From the NCBI GenBank assembly GCA_938073925.1, contig CALJGH010000255.1:1-16570 (forward strand): DNA of 16,570 nt, in the 5' to 3' direction. Below are positions 1-7,424 of this stretch, one piece after another; position 1 is the stretch's first letter; each line of letters starts with the position of its first letter. This DNA comes from an uncultured Nitrospinaceae bacterium. Its GTDB lineage: Bacteria > Nitrospinota > Nitrospinia > Nitrospinales > VA-1. The notes below the pieces were generated by a model that saw only the letters and a program-made list of their open reading frames with translations, made no database searches and was not told where the DNA came from. Made by a program: the position numbers and the translations under genes.

Positions 1-680
1 AACTTTCTATTGTCATCCCCATTTATAACGAACGGGAAACCCTGGAGACTTTAATAGCCAAAGTCAACTCGGTTGATTACGATAAAGAAATACTATTGAT
101 TGATGATTTTTCAAGCGATGGAACACGCGAAGTACTAAAGAGATACGAAAATAAAGAAAACTTTCAAGTTCTGTATCACGACCACAACCAAGGAAAAGGC
201 GCCGCACTGAGAACTGGTTTTTCCAATGTAAACGGAGATATCATTATCATTCAAGATGCTGATCTGGAATACAATCCCGCTGATTATGGAACATTAATCG
301 AACCCATTCTGGACGGACGCGCAGACGTAGTATACGGCTCCCGGTTTCTGGGAGGTCCCCATCGCGTTTTATTTTTCTGGCATTCCATTGGCAATATGGT
401 GCTGACAACTTTTTCTAATATGCTCACCAATATAAACCTTACAGACATGGAAACGGGGTATAAAGTTTTCACAAAAAGAGTCAACGATACCCTAACGTTT
501 AAATGTGATCGTTTTGGATTCGAACCCGAGTTTACGGCGAAGGTAGCAAAAAATAATTTTAGGATATACGAAGTCCCAATTTCTTATAATGGTCGCGACT
601 ATTCAGAAGGAAAGAAAATAACATGGAAAGACGGCGTAGCTGCCATCTGGTACATTATCAAATTCAAATTTACAAACTGA
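1..680 (+). CDS. Family 2 glycosyltransferase, DPM1-like (5' end missing)
   Basis: The reading frame is already open at position 3 and begins with LSIVIPIYNE, the usual N-terminal strand of family 2 glycosyltransferases, so only the first few codons lie outside the window. About 225 residues are visible. A start at the TTG at 96 would cut off this strand and is rejected. Seen motifs are a nucleotide-binding DDFSSDGT, a DXD-like metal site (QDADLEY), VVYGSRF, the acceptor-side METGYK, and a C-terminal EGKKITWKDG block. Together these match polyprenyl/dolichyl-phosphate mannose (or glucose) synthases. Such enzymes move a sugar from a nucleotide donor to a lipid phosphate at the cytoplasmic membrane face. 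No C-terminal membrane segments follow, so this is the short soluble form. The sugar and acceptor cannot be read from sequence. It converges with the minus-strand cluster, ending 12 bases from it. Confidence 0.9.
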   Translation, partial: LSIVIPIYNERETLETLIAKVNSVDYDKEILLIDDFSSDGTREVLKRYENKENFQVLYHDHNQGKGAALRTGFSNVNGDIIIIQDADLEYNPADYGTLIEPILDGRADVVYGSRFLGGPHRVLFFWHSIGNMVLTTFSNMLTNINLTDMETGYKVFTKRVNDTLTFKCDRFGFEPEFTAKVAKNNFRIYEVPISYNGRDYSEGKKITWKDGVAAIWYIIKFKFTN

Positions 681-692
681 GTGAGCCAATAC

Positions 693-845
693 CTAGCTAA
701 GTTTCTCACCGCAATGGCTACAAACCTCATCCTCAGGGTTAACCTCGGTCTCGCAGGATGAGCAAACCTGAATACCCTGTCTCTCTTCGAGAAGCTTTCT
801 TGCACGTTTCACATCTCCTTTCTTAGCCCAGAGACAAACCTTCAT
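693..845 (-). pseudogene. 3' remnant of a DUF2007/zinc-ribbon gene, separated by an in-frame TAA
   Basis: This 50-codon stretch is in the same frame as the fragment directly upstream (852-1085). Only the TAA at 852-854 and two further codons (GAC TTA) separate the two. It opens with KVCLWAKKGDVKRARKLLEE, which looks like the last strand and helix of DUF2007 (PF09413, putative prokaryotic signal-transducing domain). It ends with an intact zinc ribbon, CSSC followed by CSHC. An ATG is present at its first codon, but no Shine-Dalgarno sequence precedes it. It could be translated only by reinitiation, so I read it as the detached C-terminal half of one ancestral protein. The family assignment rests on pattern memory, not a search. 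Confidence 0.6.
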
Positions 846-851
846 TAAGTC

Positions 852-1085
852 TTAGACTGGAGCAGGCCCTGCATGAAAGGATATGTTTTCCAACTGACTA
901 GGAATATTTTTGTTCTCAAGAAAACCTCTGATGATATAGGCAGTAGCTTCATTTAGAATTGTGCATATGACAGCCAGCTCAGGGAATTCATCTTCCTTTA
1001 AGGAAGAGACAAACTCTACATTGCATTCGCGCCAGGTGGGAGCGGTATCAGGGAATTCTTGTTCACATTTCGGACAAAATATCAT
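852..1085 (-). CDS. Zinc-ribbon plus DUF2007 N-terminal fragment, 77 aa, probably a broken gene
   Basis: An ATG with AGGGTGG a short distance upstream opens a 77-residue frame. Residues 1-23 resemble the N-terminal zinc ribbon common on DUF2007 proteins (CPKC at 4-7, then ECNVEF), but the third expected cysteine is Trp18 (TGG). Residues 36-77 match the first half of DUF2007, with the typical AxxIxxxLENxxIP pattern. The frame then hits TAA in the middle of the domain, while the rest of the domain and a second zinc ribbon continue in frame to 693. A missing metal ligand and a premature stop together suggest decay, though a split gene or a base error is possible. It is the last gene of the rho-to-heptosyltransferase cluster, 25 bases after the heptosyltransferase. 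Confidence 0.6.
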   Translation of the reverse strand: MIFCPKCEQEFPDTAPTWRECNVEFVSSLKEDEFPELAVICTILNEATAYIIRGFLENKNIPSQLENISFHAGPAPV

Positions 1086-1110
1086 TAATCAGTCCACCCT
1101 AAATAAATTG

Positions 1111-2190
1111 CTAAATTCTTTTCGAAAGACGGTGAATTGCCTCGTACACATTTTTCACGGTGATATCTTCCAAGCAATAAGGCTTGTTGTGCGGAGACGG
1201 CTTGCATTCTTTAAAAAAGCGTTGGCGGCAGGGTGAGCACGAATAGTTTTCTGTAAGAATCTCAAATTTCTCAGCCGCCATATAAGGCCCCGTAGTGCCG
1301 ACATTTCCAGGCCCAAATATAGCTACAATGGGTGTGCCCACCATAGCAGCAAGATGCATCATGCCGCTGTCGTTACCAATAAACATTCGGCTCTTTTTCA
1401 GAACTCCCGCTAAAACTCTCAAGTTAACTGCCGGAATAATCTTGACCTTGTCTGGAGGGCAATAGTTTTTAATTCGATTCAACAATTTTTCTTCAGCTTG
1501 CGTTCCTAATAAAACGATTTTCTCTCCATCGTCTTTAAAAATTTTCTGGCATAAAATTCCAAACCGCTCCGCATGCCAGCTTCTTTCTACCTTGGATGTT
1601 CCCGGGTGCAGCGTGATAAAATGTTCATCTTCATCCAAACCCATATTCAATAATGCTTCGCGGGTTGAGATATCGCCCTCTTGTTTTACAACAGGACTAA
1701 AAACCGTATCCGGGACATCCATTTTTAGAGGCGAGAGAATTTTGAAAAAATACTCAACACGATATTGGCTTTTTTTTAAATGATCCGTAGTCGGTATCGG
1801 ATGTGTCAGGAAAATATCCCTTCCATCTGTATTATATCCAAGCCTATGTTTTGCTCCTGCCAAACTTAATAGAAAAGAGGAACCAAAGGAATTTGGAAAA
1901 ACGATACCCACATCAAACTGATATTTTTTGAGACTGCGGGCAAACTTTATGTGTGTCCAGAATCCGGAATTCGAACCGGAAGGCAAAAGAAGTACTGTGT
2001 TAATAGCAGAATGCCCAAGAAGCAGCTCATCGGAGGGGGATTTTACTACGGCAGTTATACGGGCCGTGGGATAGGCTCTACGTAAGGATTGCAAAACCGG
2101 AAGAGTCAATACTACATCGCCAATCCAATTTGGCATCCACAACACAATGCTGTGAATTTCCTGATCGTATAGGGGGCGGGATTCGTCCAT
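1111..2190 (-). CDS. waaF: Family 9 glycosyltransferase, LPS heptosyltransferase II-like
   Basis: This is a family 9 glycosyltransferase of the ADP-heptose:LPS heptosyltransferase type, which builds the inner core of lipopolysaccharide on the cytoplasmic face of the inner membrane. With the start chosen here it has 359 residues. The N-terminal lobe carries WMPNWIGDVVLTLP. The C-terminal nucleotide-binding lobe carries LHPGTS, the hallmark GNDSGMMHLA, and FGP. A cysteine cluster (CSPC, then two more Cys) lies near the C-terminus, as in many heptosyltransferases. I prefer the ATG at 2190, preceded by AAAGG at 8 bases. The ATG at 2211 adds 7 residues, but its only purine run, AGGGG, directly abuts the start codon. 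The gene lies 116 bases after murA in the same direction. Assignment to WaaF rather than another family 9 member is an inference. Confidence 0.8.
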   Translation of the reverse strand: MDESRPLYDQEIHSIVLWMPNWIGDVVLTLPVLQSLRRAYPTARITAVVKSPSDELLLGHSAINTVLLLPSGSNSGFWTHIKFARSLKKYQFDVGIVFPNSFGSSFLLSLAGAKHRLGYNTDGRDIFLTHPIPTTDHLKKSQYRVEYFFKILSPLKMDVPDTVFSPVVKQEGDISTREALLNMGLDEDEHFITLHPGTSKVERSWHAERFGILCQKIFKDDGEKIVLLGTQAEEKLLNRIKNYCPPDKVKIIPAVNLRVLAGVLKKSRMFIGNDSGMMHLAAMVGTPIVAIFGPGNVGTTGPYMAAEKFEILTENYSCSPCRQRFFKECKPSPHNKPYCLEDITVKNVYEAIHRLSKRI

Positions 2191-2306
2191 AACTTTAACC
2201 TTTACCAGCATCCCCTAGCGGGGAAAGCTCTATCTAACGAGATAATATTTTCTGGCTAAACAATAGACCTTTATCGCCTCACACCGACTCCAAGCTGGGA
2301 TAGGCT

Positions 2307-3560
2307 TTATTTTAAGCGATGTATCTGGGCACCCAGATTCGATAATTTTTCTTCCATACTCACATAACCACGATCGATGTGATAAATCCTAGAAATCACA
2401 GATTCGCCTTTAGCCGCCAATGCAGCGAGAACCAATGAAGCACTGGCACGCAGATCCGTAGCCATTAGCTGGGCACCTGAAAGACCTTTCACTCCACTGA
2501 TGATAGCGGTATGCCCATCTAACGCGATATTAGCACCCATTCTTTTTAATTCTGCAACGTGCATAAACCGATTTTCAAACACGGTCTCCATGATAATACT
2601 CTGTCCCTGCGCCAATGTCATCAACGCCATGAACTGCGCCTGAATATCGGTAGGAAAACCAGGGTAAGGATGGGTTCTCGCATTAACAGCCCGGATAGGC
2701 CCTTTTCCTATTATTCGCATTTTATTTTTTTCGACTTCAATATCGACCTGAGCCTCTTGGAGCTTCAGAGTAATGGGTTCTAAATGCTGCGGTATACAAT
2801 TTTCGATCGTCACATCCCCTTGAGTGATTGCCGCCGCGATCATATAGGTTCCCGTCTCGATACGATCGGGGAAGATCGCACATTCAATAGGTTTGAGTGC
2901 GGTGGTTCCCTGGATCTTAATGATATCCGTTCCCTGCCCTGAAATTTTTGCGCCGGCCAGATTTAAAATGTCAGCGAGGAAAACCACTTCCGGTTCTTTC
3001 GCTACATTTTCCAAAATAGTTTCACCCTCAGCTAAAACCGCGGCCATCATGAGGTTTGCAGTGCCTGTCACAGAAACCGTGTCGAAATAAAATGAAATCC
3101 CTTTCAGAAGATCTACTTCCCCATGGACATAACCCTGTTCTAGCCAGACTTTTGCTCCCATCGCCTGTAGTCCCTTTATATGAAGGTCAATAGGCCGAGC
3201 GCCAATAGCACAGCCTCCTGGAAGTGATACGCGTGCTTTACCTAGCCTTGCTAAAAGTGGCCCTAATACCATGCACGAAGCACGCATGGTGGAAACCAGA
3301 TCATAAGGGGCTTCCGAGTTATTTACCTTGGAGGTATCCAAGATTATTTTCTCGTTACTATAATTTTCTACTTCAGTTCCCAGAGCTTCCAGGAGTTTTA
3401 TCATCGTCAGCACATCACGTACTTCGGGAACGTTATCAATGACATTCCGCCCCTCGGTCAGCAATGTTGCGGCAAGAACCGGTAACACCGCATTCTTAGC
3501 ACCACTCATTTTCACGGTTCCCACTAACCGTTTACCGCCTTCTATGACTATTTTATCCAT
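2307..3560 (-). CDS. murA: UDP-N-acetylglucosamine 1-carboxyvinyltransferase MurA
   Basis: This cytoplasmic enzyme moves enolpyruvate from phosphoenolpyruvate to UDP-GlcNAc, the first committed step of peptidoglycan synthesis. Its 417 residues match the usual family length. Active-site positions are intact: Lys22-Asn23 in KMSGAKN, Cys117 in the LPGGCAIGARP loop (Cys115 of E. coli), Asp305 in GFPTD, and Arg397 in HIDRGY. Because the loop residue is Cys and not Asp, the enzyme should be of the fosfomycin-sensitive type; this is inference from known variants. The ATG overlaps the end of prmC by 8 bases, so the two are probably translationally coupled. Confidence 0.97.
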   Translation of the reverse strand: MDKIVIEGGKRLVGTVKMSGAKNAVLPVLAATLLTEGRNVIDNVPEVRDVLTMIKLLEALGTEVENYSNEKIILDTSKVNNSEAPYDLVSTMRASCMVLGPLLARLGKARVSLPGGCAIGARPIDLHIKGLQAMGAKVWLEQGYVHGEVDLLKGISFYFDTVSVTGTANLMMAAVLAEGETILENVAKEPEVVFLADILNLAGAKISGQGTDIIKIQGTTALKPIECAIFPDRIETGTYMIAAAITQGDVTIENCIPQHLEPITLKLQEAQVDIEVEKNKMRIIGKGPIRAVNARTHPYPGFPTDIQAQFMALMTLAQGQSIIMETVFENRFMHVAELKRMGANIALDGHTAIISGVKGLSGAQLMATDLRASASLVLAALAAKGESVISRIYHIDRGYVSMEEKLSNLGAQIHRLK

Positions 3561-4410
3561 TTGTCTTTTGCGCTTTGACCACTCGGTCGTAACCCGAATA
3601 ATCCTGAATCACTTTAATGTTTTGGTAACACGAAAAATTATTTAATAACGCTGTAACTTCATCTGCCTGATCATGGCCGATCTCTAAAATCAAAAATCCG
3701 TTTTCTTCAAGCAGATCAATGGCCATCGGGATAATTGCTCGATAAAAGGCCAGACCCGTTATACCTCCATCCAACGCCTTCTCAGGCTCATAATTTAGAA
3801 CCTCTGGCATAATTTTTTTGATATCTGCGGACTTGATATAAGGCGGGTTTGATAAAATAATAGAGAAACATCCTGACCAGGCGCTTTTTATTAAATCCGC
3901 ACAAACAAATTCAATCCGATCTGCCACACCGTGACACACTGCATTTTCTTTAGCAATGCTCAAAGCGTTAGGGTCTATATCGATCGCTGAAACTTTGCAT
4001 TCGGGTACCTCTTTAGCCATCGTCACAGCAATGGCTCCTGATCCAGTCCCTAAATCCAAAATTCTAGCAGTTTGGGATGATATGCAATTCAAAGCTGTTT
4101 CGATGATCAACTCGGTTTCAGGGCGGGGAGTGAGAACATTTCCATCAACGACAAAATCGAGAGACCAAAATTCCTGATGCCCGACAATCAGGGAAACGGG
4201 TTCTCGATTGAGTCGCCGTTCCACATTTTTTTTTGCTATTTTTTTTTCAGATTCACTGAGAACTCTTTTGTCTTGCGTCCAAAGATCAGTTCGCGAAAGG
4301 TTCAAAGTATGGGCAAGTATGATTTCGGAATCCAGTCGGGGAGAGTTCACACCCGCCTCGGCTAATTGGCTTTGCGACCAATTGAGAAATGAGTTGATGT
4401 TGGCATCCAT
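3553..4410 (-). CDS. prmC: Peptide chain release factor N5-glutamine methyltransferase PrmC (HemK)
   Basis: PrmC uses S-adenosylmethionine to methylate the glutamine of the GGQ loop in class I release factors. It has 285 residues. A helical N-terminal substrate-recognition domain (about 1-90) is followed by a Rossmann methyltransferase domain. That domain has motif I DLGTGSGAIA at 119-128 and the catalytic NPPY at 188-191, the signature of glutamine/adenine N-methyltransferases. It starts 5 bases after prfA, which encodes its substrate, a pairing conserved across many bacteria. It overlaps murA by 8 bases. Confidence 0.96.
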   Translation of the reverse strand: MDANINSFLNWSQSQLAEAGVNSPRLDSEIILAHTLNLSRTDLWTQDKRVLSESEKKIAKKNVERRLNREPVSLIVGHQEFWSLDFVVDGNVLTPRPETELIIETALNCISSQTARILDLGTGSGAIAVTMAKEVPECKVSAIDIDPNALSIAKENAVCHGVADRIEFVCADLIKSAWSGCFSIILSNPPYIKSADIKKIMPEVLNYEPEKALDGGITGLAFYRAIIPMAIDLLEENGFLILEIGHDQADEVTALLNNFSCYQNIKVIQDYSGYDRVVKAQKTNG

Positions 4411-4415
4411 CTTTT

Positions 4416-5483
4416 TTAGTCGTTGCCTTTAAGCGCTTCGGATTGAAAATGCAAAGTCAATGCGTCAATGACTTCCTCCATTGCGCCTTCCATAATCGCC
4501 GACAATTTATGCAGGGTTAGTCCAATTCGGTGGTCGGTCACCCGTTCCTGCGGATAATTATAGGTGCGGATTCGTTCACTTCTATCCCCCGAGCCAACCT
4601 GTTGCTTTCTCTCGCTATCCTGTTCATCATGAGCTTTTTTTTGTTCTTCATCATACAACCGGGCTCTCAATACCTTCATCGCTTTTTCGCGATTCTTGTG
4701 TTGCGACTTTTCATCCTGACACGTCACGATCATTCCGGTGGGAACAAATGTGAGGCGCACCGCCGAGTCAGTGGTGTTAACACTTTGTCCCCCAGGACCA
4801 GACGCGCGGTAAACATCTATCTTAATATCTGATGGATTTATTTTTATATCAACATCTTCCACCTCAGGAAGAATAGCCACTGTGACAGCCGAGGTATGAA
4901 TGCGCCCCTGACTTTCGGTATCGGGCACTCGTTGAACGCGGTGAGTACCGCCTTCGTATTTCAATTTACTATAAACCCCTTTGCCGGTGATGTTAAAGAT
5001 CACCTCTTTGAAACCGCCCTTGCCGGTCAGATTGGAACTTAAGATTTCTACCTGCCATTTTTTTTCTTCTGCATAGCGGGAATACATTCGGAACAAATCG
5101 GTCGAAAACAGCGCCGCCTCTTCTCCTCCTGTACCTGCTCGAATTTCAACAATCACGTTGCGTTCGTCACGCGGGTCTTTTGGTAAAAGAAGGAGTTTTA
5201 AATCACTTTCGGCTTTTTGTTTTTCAATTGTTACCTGAGCCAAGTCTTCTTCCGCCATCTCCAGCATTTCTGGATCCTTCTCTTCTTCCAGAATCTTTTT
5301 ACTATCTTCTAATTGCTGAACGATTTTTTTTAAATCTTTAAACCTCTTTACAATCGGCGTTAAATCAGATTGTTCTTTGGCATACTTCTGGTATTCGGAC
5401 TGCTGAGCGATAATCTTAGCATCGCTGAGCAATTCGTTGAGATCGTCATACCGTATCTCAACCGATTTCAACTTATCAAACAT
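4416..5483 (-). CDS. prfA: Peptide chain release factor 1
   Basis: Release factor 1 reads UAA and UAG in the ribosomal A site and triggers peptide release. It has 355 residues, close to the usual 355-360. The catalytic GGQ lies at 231-233 in ASGPGGQSVN. The codon-reading tripeptide is Pro-Asp-Thr at 187-189 in RVPDTESQG, fitting the RF1-type PxT pattern and not the SPF of RF2. The N-terminal third is a charged, probably helical domain. The ATG has AAAGG 8 bases upstream. Gln233 is the predicted target of PrmC, encoded 5 bases downstream. The middle Asp of the tripeptide differs from the Ala or Val I recall in well-studied RF1s, but that position varies. Confidence 0.97.
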   Translation of the reverse strand: MFDKLKSVEIRYDDLNELLSDAKIIAQQSEYQKYAKEQSDLTPIVKRFKDLKKIVQQLEDSKKILEEEKDPEMLEMAEEDLAQVTIEKQKAESDLKLLLLPKDPRDERNVIVEIRAGTGGEEAALFSTDLFRMYSRYAEEKKWQVEILSSNLTGKGGFKEVIFNITGKGVYSKLKYEGGTHRVQRVPDTESQGRIHTSAVTVAILPEVEDVDIKINPSDIKIDVYRASGPGGQSVNTTDSAVRLTFVPTGMIVTCQDEKSQHKNREKAMKVLRARLYDEEQKKAHDEQDSERKQQVGSGDRSERIRTYNYPQERVTDHRIGLTLHKLSAIMEGAMEEVIDALTLHFQSEALKGND

Positions 5484-5546
5484 GGGAAGTGCCTTTAGAA
5501 ACCCGTTTTAAGCGGGTAAAGCCGAGGAAAGAAAAAGCAGGAGAAG

Positions 5547-5786
5547 CTACTGAGGGCTTACGGTTTCGGCCTGTTCTGCGGCGGGCTTTGCCTTGCCGTA
5601 TTTGCGGTTAAATTTTTCAATGCGCCCCGCCGTATCCAGAAGTTTCTGCTTACCGGTGAAAAAAGGATGGCATTGTGAACAAATTTCCACATGTAAATCT
5701 TTTTTCGTTGTTCGTGTCGTCACTTCCGCTCCACACGCGCAGCGAACCGTTGATTCGTAATATTCTGGATGAATTCCTTGTTTCAT
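5547..5786 (-). CDS. rpmE: 50S ribosomal protein L31, zinc-binding form
   Basis: L31 bridges the two ribosomal subunits at the central protuberance. It has 79 residues. The N-terminal MKQGIHPEY and the four zinc ligands Cys16, Cys18, Cys36 and Cys39 (CxC, then CxxC) identify the C+ form, followed by HPFFTGKQK and GRIEKFNRKYG. A tail of about 14 residues rich in Ala, Glu and Pro extends past the usual end. It sits 10 bases after rho and 63 bases before prfA. A weak 5-bp inverted repeat (ACCCG/CGGGT, 5501-5517) lies in the latter gap. Confidence 0.96.
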   Translation of the reverse strand: MKQGIHPEYYESTVRCACGAEVTTRTTKKDLHVEICSQCHPFFTGKQKLLDTAGRIEKFNRKYGKAKPAAEQAETVSPQ

Positions 5787-5796
5787 TGTTTCACCG

Positions 5797-7056
5797 TCAA
5801 GAGTTCATAGTCGCCAAAAATTCGGCGTTAGTTTTAGATTCCTTAATCTTCTGCAGGAGAAGGTCCATCGTATCATGGATACCCATGGGGAGCAAAACTT
5901 TTCTCAATAACCACACGCGTTGCAAGTCTTGCTCTGGCAAAAGAAGTTCTTCCTTGCGAGTGCCGGAGCGGTTGATATCGATGGAAGGAAAGGTTCTCTT
6001 ATCTGCTAACTTACGATCTAGTACGATTTCCATATTACCTGTGCCTTTAAATTCTTCGAAAATGACGTCATCCATGCGACTTCCTGTGTCAACCAACGCT
6101 GTCGCAATGATAGTCAGACTTCCGCCTTCCTCCAGGTTTCGGGCCGCGCCAAAAAATCGTTTCGGACGCTGCAATGCGTTGGAGTCAACACCCCCCGACA
6201 ATACTTTTCCGCTAGGAGGAACAATGGCGTTGTAAGCCCGTGCCAGACGGGTGATGCTGTCAAGCAAAATGACGACATCGCGTTTGTGCTCTACTAGTCT
6301 CTTGGCCTTTTCGATGACCATTTCAGCCACCTGAACATGCCTCTGAGCCGGTTCATCAAAGGTCGAACTTATGACTTCTCCACGCACCGAACGTTCCATA
6401 TCGGTTACTTCCTCTGGGCGTTCGTCAATCAGAAGTACGATCAACGCTATTTCCGGGTAATTGGTACTTATGCTATTTGCGATCGATTGCAGCAACATGG
6501 TTTTACCGGTACGTGGCGGGGCCACGATCAATCCACGTTGCCCCTTACCAATGGGTGTCATCAAGTCCATGACGCGAGCACTGTAATCTTTACCCGTCGG
6601 GGCTTCCAGGCGAATACGCTCTTCTGGATAAAGAGGTGTCAAGTTATCAAATAAAATTTTATCTTTAGTCTTATCGGGATTCTCAAAGTTGATTGCTTCT
6701 ACTTTCAGCAAAGCAAAATAGCGCTCACTGTCCTTGGGTGGCCTAATCTGACCCGAAATCGTATCACCTGTGCGCATATCGAATTTGCGTATCTGCGAAG
6801 GAGAAACATATATATCATCTGGACCCGGCAGGTAGTTATAGGTCGGTGCCCTGAGGAACCCAAAACCGTCAGGGAGAATCTCCAATACGCCCTGGCCAAA
6901 CATCAAACCGTCTTTTTCGGTCTTAGCTTCTAGAATTCTAAAAATCAGGTCCTGCTTCCTGAGACCGCTGTGACCTTGAATTTTCAGATCCTTAGCAATA
7001 TTAGTGAGTTCAGATATAGTTTTAGACTTAAGTTCTTCGATGTTCATTTGGGTCAT
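5797..7056 (-). CDS. rho: Transcription termination factor Rho
   Basis: Rho is a hexameric RNA-dependent ATPase that binds C-rich nascent RNA and pulls it out of RNA polymerase. It has 419 residues, the same length as the E. coli protein, with no large insertion. Domains seen: an N-terminal Rho_N helical region (about 4-45), an S1/cold-shock RNA-binding fold (about 50-120, with LPDGFGFLRA and DDIYVSPSQIR), and a RecA-like motor. The motor has Walker A APPRTGKT at 179-186, Walker B VVILLDS at 261-267, a secondary-site loop VLSGGVDSN near 285-293, and EEFKGTGN near 334-341. The first ATG lacks a strong ribosome binding site, and a second ATG lies 3 codons in. It is the first gene of the minus-strand cluster and has its own promoter and a long leader. 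Confidence 0.98.
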   Translation of the reverse strand: MTQMNIEELKSKTISELTNIAKDLKIQGHSGLRKQDLIFRILEAKTEKDGLMFGQGVLEILPDGFGFLRAPTYNYLPGPDDIYVSPSQIRKFDMRTGDTISGQIRPPKDSERYFALLKVEAINFENPDKTKDKILFDNLTPLYPEERIRLEAPTGKDYSARVMDLMTPIGKGQRGLIVAPPRTGKTMLLQSIANSISTNYPEIALIVLLIDERPEEVTDMERSVRGEVISSTFDEPAQRHVQVAEMVIEKAKRLVEHKRDVVILLDSITRLARAYNAIVPPSGKVLSGGVDSNALQRPKRFFGAARNLEEGGSLTIIATALVDTGSRMDDVIFEEFKGTGNMEIVLDRKLADKRTFPSIDINRSGTRKEELLLPEQDLQRVWLLRKVLLPMGIHDTMDLLLQKIKESKTNAEFLATMNS

Positions 7057-7223
7057 TGTTTGTGGCTTCTTTGAGGTGAGAGTAGAAATGTAATATCTAG
7101 TATTTGTGGGATCTTATAGAGTTAAATACGCAGTACATTAATTAATTAACGGCGAAAGCGCGGAAAAAATAAGCTGGTATATGATTGGAATTGTATGGGA
7201 TTATGTCTGGGAGCTTTCGGATC
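7057..7223 (-). promoter_or_regulatory. rho 5' leader, C-rich and G-poor, candidate Rho-utilisation site
   Basis: Between the predicted transcription start and the rho ATG lie about 167 bases. Read in the sense direction, I count 45 C and 16 G. A run of C over G in unstructured RNA is the known character of rut sites, and the rho gene of enteric bacteria is autoregulated by Rho-dependent attenuation in its leader. The sequence is also rich in YC dinucleotides, for example TCCC and ACCTC. Autoregulation here is an inference. No strong hairpin is visible apart from a short GC patch (CCGCGC near 7155-7165). Confidence 0.4.
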
Positions 7224-7229
7224 ACTTGT

Positions 7230-7258
7230 AGTTTATTAAGTTATTCCCCATTTGTCAA
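7230..7258 (-). promoter_or_regulatory. Predicted sigma70-type promoter for rho
   Basis: On the minus strand a perfect -35 box TTGACA (7258-7253) is followed, after a 17-base spacer, by TAAACT (7235-7230), which matches the -10 consensus at 4 of 6 positions. The predicted start lies near 7223. It faces rho, with no other gene in between. Confidence 0.55.
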
Positions 7259-7341
7259 CCTCTTTCTCCCTCTCGGCGTGAAGCCAACAAGTCTATCCCG
7301 TTAAAACCAAAAGAGAAATATCCGTAAGCATTGCAGAGGGG

Positions 7342-7370
7342 TTGACTCCTAAAAGTTTGGCAGGCAAAAT
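7342..7370 (+). promoter_or_regulatory. Predicted sigma70-type promoter for the CxxCxxCC-family gene
   Basis: TTGACT (7342-7347), a 17-base spacer, then CAAAAT (7365-7370; 4 of 6 matches to TATAAT). It points toward the gene at 7425, giving a leader of about 45 bases. Its -35 region is roughly a mirror image of the one for rho. The 7057-7424 interval holds these two promoters, the rho leader, and nothing else I can identify. Confidence 0.5.
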
Positions 7371-7424
7371 AGCTCCTGCTTCAATTTCCAAACCTATTAT
7401 TCTTTGAACCCCTAAGGATTTTTC

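Noticed and set aside
961..1236. Plus-strand open frame of 91 codons overlapping the heptosyltransferase end
   Set aside because: It is antisense to two better-supported minus-strand genes and has no recognisable domain or ribosome binding site.
2212..2223. CCCC/GGGG inverted repeat upstream of the heptosyltransferase as a terminator
   Set aside because: The stem is four pairs with a 4-base loop and no U-tract, and it overlaps the region just before one possible start codon.
5501..5517. ACCCG/CGGGT inverted repeat in the rpmE-prfA gap as a terminator
   Set aside because: The stem is only 5 bp and the following T-run is short and interrupted. It lies inside what looks like one transcription unit, so it may be chance.
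7097..7138. A 13-residue mini-ORF in the rho leader
   Set aside because: No Shine-Dalgarno precedes the ATG, and nothing suggests a leader-peptide pattern such as repeated codons.
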